From Myoxocephalus aenaeus (taxonomy: Eukaryota; Chordata; Actinopteri; Perciformes; Cottidae): DNA of 64,000 nucleotides. The translations under genes and the position numbers were made by a program. The stretch lies in assembly GCA_038501785.1 (NCBI GenBank), contig JBAMJR010000184.1, positions 1-64,000 of the forward strand. Direction: 5' to 3'. The notes under the pieces are model-generated. The model saw only the letters and a program-made list of their open reading frames with translations. It ran no database searches and had not been told where the DNA came from. The first letter of the stretch is position 1, and each line of letters starts with the position of its first letter. This document shows, in pieces, positions 48,534-64,000 of the stretch.

Positions 48534-49298
48534 AGCAGTAGACTGGACTAAAGGTTTAGTTAGCAGTAGAGTCAGTAGACTGGACTAAAGGTTTAGTTAG
48601 CAGTAGAGTCAGTAGACTGGACTAAAGGTTTAGTTAGCAGTAGAGTCAGTAGACTGGACTAAAGGTTTAGTTAGCAGTAGAGTCAGTAGACTGGACTAAA
48701 GGTTTAGTTAGCAGTAGAGTCAGTAGACTGGACTAAAGGTTTAGTTAGCAGTAGAGTCAGTAGACTGGACTAAAGGTTTAGTTAGCAGTAGAGTCAGTAG
48801 ACTGGACTAAAGGTTTAGTTAGCAGTAGAGTCAGTAGACTGGACTAAAGGTTTAGTTAGCAGTAGAGTCAGTAGACTGGACTAAAGGTTTAGTTAGGAGT
48901 AGAGTCAGTAGACTGGACTAAAGGTTTAGTTAGCAGTAGAGTCAGTAGACTGGACTAAAGGTTTAGTTAGCAGTAGAGTCAGTAGACTGGACTAAAGGTT
49001 TAGTTAGCAGTAGACTGGACTAAAGGTTTAGTTAGCAGTAGACTGGACTAAAGGTTTAGTTAGGAGTAGAGTCAGTAGACTGGACTAAAGGTTTAGTTAG
49101 GAGTAGAGTCAGTAGACTGGACTAAAGGTTTAGTTAGGAGTAGAGTCAGTAGACTGGACTAAAGGTTTAGTTAGCAGTAGACTGGACTAAAGGTTTAGTT
49201 AGGAGTAGAGTCAGTAGACTGGACTAAAGGTTTAGTTAGGAGTAGAGTCAGTAGACTGGACTAAAGGTTTAGTTAGCAGTAGAGTCAGTAGACTGGAC
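48534..49298. repeat. 37-bp minisatellite, about 21 copies
   Basis: Unit: CAGTAGACTGGACTAAAGG + TTTAGTTAGCAGTAGAGT, with a shorter form lacking AGAGTCAGT and a GGAGT variant in later copies. It lies inside the hAT-like element 47636-49720 and is absent from the part of the sister copy visible at 63581-64000. Confidence 0.95.
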
Positions 49299-50135
49299 AT
49301 AACGAACACACGTTGGGTGTCGTTGTCTCCCGTCTTTCCGAGGTCGGACCCGGTCTGTGAAAATATTGTCTTCACGTAACCGGTCCGTGACGCATAAAGG
49401 TTTGGGAGCGCTGGACTAGAGGATGTAGAGGGAAAATGCAAAACATTGTGATTCGCAAAACCTGCTTGGTGGAGTCTGTGTTCCACCACAGTCCCCGATG
49501 TTTTTTTTCTTTTTTCTAAAGATAGATTTGATTTTGTAGCGAGTAACGAAGGTTTCAGGAGAAATGTATCGGAGTAAAAGTATCATTTTTCTTTGCAAAA
49601 TGTAGTGAAGTAAAAGTAAAAGTAAACAGAAATATAAATAGTAAAGTAGAGTACAGATATCCCCAAAAACTACTTAAGTACAGTAACGAAGTATTTCTAC
49701 TTCGTTACTATACACCACTGCTGAAGAGACATATATTAACTTAACTGCTTTACTTTGCATAGCAGTTTTTCACCCACTTATAATTCTACTATTCTACATT
49801 GCAGTTCAACAATAAATGGTGCATGGACAACAAACACCAGAATGGTTTCAGAACATTTTCTTTTTTAGTATTTTAAATAATTTATAACACACTCAAAGTT
49901 AGGATTAAAGTAACTCCATAAACTGTGCAAAACACTCTTTTTTGTTCAAATATGTTTATTGAACAAACCTATACTTGACTTTCTTTTCCTCTTCTTCCTT
50001 TTTTCGTGTTCGTCCCTGTGCTCCAGATGGTTTAGCCCAGTCAAAGTGGCCGCGCAATGTGCGCTGTGAGGGCGCCCCCAACCCATTTGTCCCCTAGGCA
50101 GTCGCCTAGTTCGCCTATAGCAATCGCCGGCCCTG

Positions 50136-50358
50136 CTTACATCACAAGACTTTACATCACAACACTTAACATTTACATCACAACACTTAACATTTACATC
50201 ACAACACTTAATTCTTACGTCCCAACACTTACATCAACACTTAAATCCCAACACTTTACATCAACACTTAACACTTATCTCACAACACTTAACATTTACA
50301 TCCCAACATGTAACACTTTACATCACAACATTTACATCCCAACATTTACATCAACACG
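50136..50358. repeat. Right remnant of the interrupted minisatellite
   Basis: Diverged CATCACAACACTTAACATTT-type units, much less regular than 46031-47544. This is the far side of the array split by the hAT-like insertion. Confidence 0.85.
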
Positions 50359-50601
50359 TCATGCGACCGTACTCATTTCACAGCTTTCTTTTGAGAACAG
50401 GTTCCTTTAAAATCAAAAACATGTTGCATGACCCAACAGGTCAACCAGGTAATAAACACTGACATGTGGTTCTTTCCACTGGTCTGAAGAAAGACATGAT
50501 AAGAAAGTTAAATGTTTTTAGAAGTAGGTTTATTTTCAAAGTGGAACACAATAGATAGCACGTGGTTCAGCACGTGTTTTCTTGAGATGCCCCCCCTGCA
50601 G

Positions 50602-50768
50602 GGATCTGCTCCATCCTTGAACACAAGGGCAGTGTTGCTGCCAAAACCTTCCCCAATAAATCATATGAGCTTTATCAAGAGCTTTCATCTCGTGTAAAAA
50701 ATGAATTTACACACGATGACATCCTGAACCACGCGTCCAACTTCAGGGTTCAGACTTCCAGACACTGA
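50602..50768 (+). CDS. Possible 3'-terminal coding exon, unidentified
   Basis: After a CCCCCCTGCAG acceptor-like sequence the plus strand reads ICSILEHKGSVAAKTFP, then KSYELYQELSSRVKNEF and THDDILNHASNFRVQTSRH, with stop TGA at 50766-50768. Amino-acid composition is protein-like and not repeat-derived, and an AATAAA follows at 50926-50931. An in-frame stop at 50583-50585 shows it would have to be spliced to an upstream exon, none of which I could find; retrotransposed or orphaned exon is the alternative. No family recognised. Confidence 0.35.
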
Positions 50769-50931
50769 GGAACAGCGACTACTTCCAGGACTACTGTACT
50801 TACAAATACAAGTATATGTGGTGCATTTTAAATGTGAAAGGTTATGAATATGGTTATCATTTCATATCCACGACCTGTACCATCAACGCTTTAGCTGCAG
50901 CTAGAAGCTAATCTAATACAATTGTAATAAA

Positions 50932-51915
50932 GAAGTTATGCTTTGGTAAAGGTGTGCATTTGAACAATTTAAGTTTAATATTGATGGAGCCAAAATGACA
51001 CAGAAAATGTATTCAATAGATATTAATGCAATACAAATGATTAAAACATTTCATATAACTCAAGAAAAATAATGTTCAGGGTTACTGCAGAGCAACTCTA
51101 GATGTATTTATGCAAATTTTGTGAAATATCGCATTATAAAAGCTCAATGTAACCAGCTAAAGTTGATAAAACTTCCTCAATTGCGGAAAAATAAAATAGT
51201 TTCTACAGCTCCCTTGAGGTGGTCCTTGATTTTGTCAAAAAGAGTTAAAGTGATGAATTAATTATCATTATTAATCTGCCAAATAAATTCTGTCGTAGCG
51301 AACGTTGAACTCGCATGACGATCAGCTGCTTCTGACGGGGGCTTTTGGATATTTCCATAACGTGCAGATGACCGTCTTTGTCTCCGGACGTCATTAAAAC
51401 CCGACCCCACGAGCTGATGAAAGAACAGAGAAACGAGCCCTGAAGGCCTCTCTCTGCGCCTCTCTCGTAGGAGTCGGGTGGCCGTAACGTATCGACCAAA
51501 CTTATTCCCTCCAAACCAAATTAAATGTGACTAATTTGCCCGATTTTTTTGGGGGGCGACTTTTAAAACCCACATTATTCGCTTCGACAATTGAATTGAA
51601 TGGCTCTTGAGAGAGACTGCCTCCACGCGGCTCTCAACATGGCGAAGGCTGAGCCGGCGGCTAACGGTGCTAACCGCCATAAAAGGGGCGACCATTAACT
51701 CGGGTTAGGGCACAACGATCACACGCACAGAGAAAGCTGGGGTCACAGCTCAGGTAGGCGTCGCTTCACACCGTTGTTTGCTGCTGCGTTCACGTTCACG
51801 GCCCCTTTAAGCACAGGATGCATCGTGCTGCGTAACGCCCCAGGTCACCGGCCAGCAGTGTGTTTGGAAGTAGAAACATGGCGTCTCAGCATGGCGGTGT
51901 AAAGGGCGGGCCGCG
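50932..51915. other. Downstream of borcs7; no clear gene
   Basis: Probably includes the borcs7 3' untranslated region on the minus strand. A minus-strand frame at 51514-51245 (89 codons, containing SSWGRVLMTSGDKDGHLHV) and a 19-codon plus-strand frame starting at 51639 were noted but cannot be tied to a gene. Confidence 0.35.
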
Positions 51916-52391
51916 TCACCTCAGCAGGTGTCTCAGCTGGTCCTGCAGGTTTTTAGAGTGCTCCACGCTGGAGGACGGAAAAGAATTCAGTGCACGTCAC
52001 CGGTTTGTGTTATGGCTTACTGATGAGACAGTGATCAGCTGAAGCATAAACAGAGTGTTGTGTTTAGACTCACTTCTTCTGGATGGCCTCCTGCCTGAGC
52101 GACGGACAGACAGACAGACAGAAACTCTTAATATTCACTTCCGAGTTGAGTAAAAGTTCATTTTGTATTTTCACGTACTCACAAACAGCTGATTGATACT
52201 CACTGGTATTGTAGATGTGTGGTGATGATGGACATCTTCCTCAGACTCTGGAAGACAGACGGTAACAGTTCATACCAACGAGGGCAGAGGACTTCCTACT
52301 ACAGCACTTTATTTTCTAGTATGATGGAAAGGAATCTTTTCGTCGTGACACTCTTTGGGGTTTTCATTTAACTCTTTAGTTTGTAAAAGAA

Positions 52392-52429
<38 letters not shown>

Positions 52430-53485
52430 ATACTTACATCCTCAGAGTGCAGGATGGCGTCCTCCTGAATGACCATATTTCTTGCTGCTTGACCAAGAAG
52501 CTGGAAGAGAGGTTATCAACCGTGAGTCATTTAAGGCCCGTTTACAGCACCAATAAAAGCTCCAATCATTTCCTCATCAATAGATCTGAACTGTCCAAAA
52601 ACCCAAAAACATAATAGTCAAAGAAATACCCTTCAAGATGAGCTGAAGGCAGGCTTCATACACATTCTGACCAATGGATTTCATGACTTTTACTCACTTT
52701 TTCATGTTTACACCCAGATTTCACAAAATGTTTGGTCATGGAAATTTGGTTGTATGTAGTATTTAAACTAACAATGAGAATACAAAGCATACAGTAAACC
52801 TTAAAAAAACACAATAGTTTGATTAAAAGAATAAACATTTATATAGATGCCTGTATGTATGCCTGCTTATATTTTGAGTCTTTCTTTTAAAAGCATATTC
52901 ATTATTTCAAACTCACCGTAAATGAACGTCATCAACACATGAATTATTTTTGTCAAGGACTTTTCCAGGCCTGGAAATAACCATTTTAAAATTCCATGAC
53001 TTTTCCAGGTTTTATTAAATTAATGAATTAAGTGTTTCTGTCCAACGACGACTCGATTATTCGACTAATCATTTTAGCTCCAACGACCATATTTGCGACA
53101 CAAAGTGTAACGTCGGTGTATTAGGCTGTAATGTTGGTAAGATGGTGTTTGTTAGTAGAACTATTGTGCCAACGTTAATCTGTAGTTATATTCATCAGCA
53201 GTATCATCTCAACCAACACTCATAATCCCTACCGATGGAATCATGATCCGGGCTTTTATTTTGAAAACCAAACGACGTTTCCGTCTGCGCTCTCCGTATT
53301 AGCTGGCGTTAGCCACGCGTTTGTCGTGATTAAACCCACTCGTGTCGCTTTACCTCCTGACTGCGAGATCCCTTCAGCACTTGGCGGGTCAGCGCGATCA
53401 CGTCCCCGCTACAGGAGCCCACTTTATCGGATAACAGCCCCTTGACAGACTGGCCGAACCTCGGCTGGGACTCTGCTGACGCCAT
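51916..53485 (-). CDS. borcs7: BLOC-1-related complex subunit 7 (BORCS7)
   Basis: Small subunit of BORC, the eight-protein complex on the lysosome surface that recruits ARL8 and so couples lysosomes to kinesin for movement to the cell periphery. Coding exons in transcript order: 53485-53354, 52500-52438, 52247-52204, 52094-52074, 51967-51916, with matching phases and GT-AG borders, giving 103 residues (human 105). The start MASAESQPRFGQSVKGLLSD and the core LLGQAARNMVIQEDAILHSED, ITTHLQYQQEAIQKN and LQDQLRHLL are near-identical to the mammalian protein; the whole is helical. It is head to head with cyp17a1, as in mammals. The intron between the first two exons holds a CAGGGTTC MITE. Confidence 0.96.
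52650..53010. mobile_element. CAGGGTTC MITE, copy d, right end lost
   Basis: Starts AGGCTTCATACACATTCTGA, with the interior shared by the other copies (GGCCTGGAAATAACCATTTT, CATGACTTTTCCAGGTTT). The right terminus is missing. It lies in the first borcs7 intron. Confidence 0.8.
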
Positions 53486-53779
53486 TTTCTGTTTAGGCTA
53501 GCGATGGATGGTGCGCGGCCAGGGTCAAAATTCATAGCAACGCGCTCCTTCACAGAGCGCTCACATGATTCAGAGGCTGTGAACGCAATCTGAGACGCGA
53601 CTCAGATTTATGGTAATCAGTTGTCAATAAATGGATTGAAAATGTTGCGTCAGTAGAAAATAATGTTTTTGTCTTTTTTATTCATGATCACATGCATTTG
53701 ATAAATATCAAGGTCCTCGTGCACGTCACAGTTTGACTGCTTGTAGTTGTTTTTCTTTTTTAACACTACTCCATCTTTT

Positions 53780-53930
53780 AATGTGTATTTTCCTGTGCTC
53801 TCTTAACGGCTGTAATGTTTTTGGCCCCTGTTATTGTCAGTCTGGTTTTAACACGTTTTTCTCCCTGACTCCTGTACAGCACTTTGTGACCTGTCTGTGA
53901 AAAGTGCAATATTAATACACTTATACTTAC
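53780..53930 (+). mobile_element. LINE 3' tail in the borcs7-cyp17a1 intergenic region
   Basis: CTCCTGTACAGCACTTTGTG followed by ACCTGTCTGTGAAAAGTGC and an A-rich end is the usual 3' tail of L2/CR1-type fish LINEs. It occupies part of the 980-bp gap between the two divergent genes. Confidence 0.55.
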
Positions 53931-54345
53931 TTACTAGTCAGTAGCCTGAAGCACAGGTATCGTCAGGCAAATGCCGTTTACTTTCATAACTGGAGTAATC
54001 AAATTGCCCCTTTTATGGTGTTGCATAATAGTCATATTATATAATATTACTGTGTTGTAATTGTATTCATCATATTTTATTTTAAAAAAAGAGCGTATGT
54101 TTTGTGTGTTTTATGTGTATAATGTTTTGTGTGTAAAATGTTTATCTGCAAAATGAGCACTAGCTGTCAGATTAATGGACTTGTGGTGGAAACGTTAAGT
54201 ACAAACACTCCAAACTGTACTTCAATAAAGTAAAGCCCTGCTCCGTTACAACACATTTCCGTCCATTTCTTCTGGTGTCGTCATGGCAAAGACTCAATGA
54301 ATCCTCTTATCTTGTTTGAGTTGGCCCAGCCTTAAACACGGAGAG

Positions 54346-54377
54346 TCAAGGATGTGGCATTGAAGGAGCTGCATAAA
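54346..54377 (+). promoter_or_regulatory. Candidate cyp17a1 core promoter
   Basis: GCATAAAGG at 54371-54379 is a TATA-like box about 90 bp before the start codon. TCAAGG at 54346-54351 matches the core of the SF-1 (Nr5a) site that drives steroidogenic P450 genes. Sites are short; the role is inferred from position and gene identity. Confidence 0.4.
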
Positions 54378-54463
54378 GGCTCCGGGCTGCAGCCGCTCAG
54401 GGCCTTCCTGCAGAGCTCCTCTATGCTGGATCACCTCCCTCTCTCCGGCCCGTCGCCGTGGAT

Positions 54464-63155
<8,692 letters not shown>

Positions 63156-63349
63156 GGCTCACCGCGTTGAGGCTCAACGCGTTGAGGCTGATGCCTCGGC
63201 ATCAGTGGCTCTCCTTTGGGACCTGAGAGTCTGCAAGCTTGCAGCAGTGAACTGGACATAACATAACATCTCTTTGAATGCATGTCATTCATTATTATTT
63301 CTATATAATGTAACACAATCTCAACCAACACTTCCGTATGTTATTTATA

Positions 63350-63355
63350 AATAAA
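63350..63355 (+). promoter_or_regulatory. cyp17a1 polyadenylation signal
   Basis: AATAAA 195 bp after the stop codon, the first canonical signal downstream. Confidence 0.6.
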
Positions 63356-63580
63356 ACTTGGGGTCTTGCTATACAGTATTTGATCCAGTTATTTCTGCAC
63401 ACCTCTCTCCACATAACTGACCCTTTGCTAGCAGCTCCTTGCTGATGCTACAGCATCAGAGCTAACATAACCACTACTGCACTCCATTACTGTTTTGTTT
63501 TAAAGAAGAATGAAAAAGCTGTCGCGGAGAGAATCAGACAGAAGGGTCTACAATATGCTTTTAAAGACGTATCTAGAATG

Positions 63581-64000
63581 CAGTGGTGTATAGTAACGAA
63601 GTAGAAATACTTCGTTACTGTACTTAAGTAGTTTTTGGGGATATCTGTACTCTACTTTACTATTTATATTTATGTTTACTTTTACTTTTACTTCACTACA
63701 TTTTGCAAAGAAAACTGATACTTTTACTCCGATACATTTCTCCTGAAACCTTCGTTACTCGCTACAAAATCAAATCTATCTTTAGGAGAAAAAAAAAACA
63801 TCCGGGACTGTGGTGGAACACAGACTCCACCAAGCAGGTTTTGCGAATCACAATGTTTTGCATTTTCCCTCTACATCCTCTAGTCCAGCGCTCCCAAACC
63901 TTTATGCGCCACAGACCGGTTACGTGAAGACAATATTTTCACAGACCGGGTCCGACCTCGGAGAGACGGGAGACAACGACACCCAACGTGTGTTCGTTAT
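63581..64000. mobile_element. hAT-like element, partial copy at window edge
   Basis: Begins CAGTGGTGTATAGTAACGAA and follows, in reverse, the right part of the element at 47636-49720 (AGTAGTTTTTGGGGATATCT; AACCTTTATGCG; GACCGGTTACGTGAAGACAA). It continues past the window. Confidence 0.9.

Larger units (their letters stand above)
47636..49720. mobile_element. Second hAT-like element nested inside the first
   Basis: Ends CAGTGGTGTATAAAGTAC and ...GTTACTATACACCACTG, with GTAAAAGTA-rich sub-terminal repeats. The exact 8-bp duplication CTGAAGAG flanks it (47628-47635, 49721-49728). It contains two minisatellites. A second copy of the family begins at 63581. Confidence 0.92.
47545..50135. mobile_element. 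hAT-like element (CAGGGCCGGCTC end) inside a minisatellite
   Basis: Left end CAGGGCCGGCTCTAGCC and right end ...ATCGCCGGCCCTG are inverted repeats, with CCCTAGGCGA on the left and CCCCTAGGCAGTCGCC on the right. The 8-mer CTTACATC flanks both sides (47537-47544, 50136-50143), though it also occurs within the host array. 2591 bp, mostly a second nested element. Confidence 0.88.

Noticed and set aside
51639..51698. Short plus-strand frame starting ATGGCGAAGGCTGAGCC
   Set aside because: Nineteen codons ending in a stop, no usable donor in frame; looks like chance in GC-rich DNA antisense to borcs7 3' sequence.

Overview
The window is vertebrate nuclear DNA, almost certainly from a ray-finned (teleost) fish. 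It holds intron-split genes with GT-AG junctions, many (CA)n/(TA)n microsatellites, a Tc1-type transposon, several hAT-like elements with 8-bp target duplications, fish-type LINEs and very long minisatellites. Three genes can be named from their translated exons: nt5c2 (cytosolic purine 5'-nucleotidase II, minus strand, 17 coding exons, 565 residues), borcs7 (BORC complex subunit 7, minus strand, 5 exons, 103 residues) and cyp17a1 (steroid 17-alpha-hydroxylase/17,20-lyase, plus strand, 8 exons, 514 residues). All three lie together on human 10q24, so the block is conserved.

Layout. 1-2450: two minisatellites. 3081-8522: last six recognisable coding exons of a plus-strand gene I could not name, whose last intron carries a hAT-like element with an L1-type LINE inserted inside it. 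8600-13036: MITE, AT/GT-rich tract and the 3' side of nt5c2. 13037-36338: nt5c2, with introns swollen by MITEs, a defective Tc1, a 4.3-kb minisatellite and a hAT-like MITE holding a 4-kb minisatellite. 36340-51900: upstream of nt5c2 and downstream of borcs7; it contains an APE-type LINE split by a hAT element, a large inverted repeat with a 23-bp array, a 29-bp perfect hairpin, and a minisatellite split by two nested hAT-like elements. 51916-53485: borcs7. 54464-63155: cyp17a1, head to head with borcs7. 63581-64000: start of another copy of one of the nested elements.

Functionally the named genes are independent: nt5c2 balances purine nucleotide pools in the cytosol, borcs7 serves lysosome positioning, and cyp17a1 makes 17-hydroxy steroids and androgen precursors in the endoplasmic reticulum. 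Only borcs7 and cyp17a1 may share a promoter region (about 980 bp).

The most unusual feature is in nt5c2. The minisatellite filling the intron after coding exon 3 is built from a unit that contains the last 11 exon bases plus the 5' splice site, so the true donor is followed by roughly 160 tandem relatives of itself. I see no prokaryotic genes, no CRISPR array and no new enzymatic system; the novelty lies in repeat birth and in splice-site architecture.
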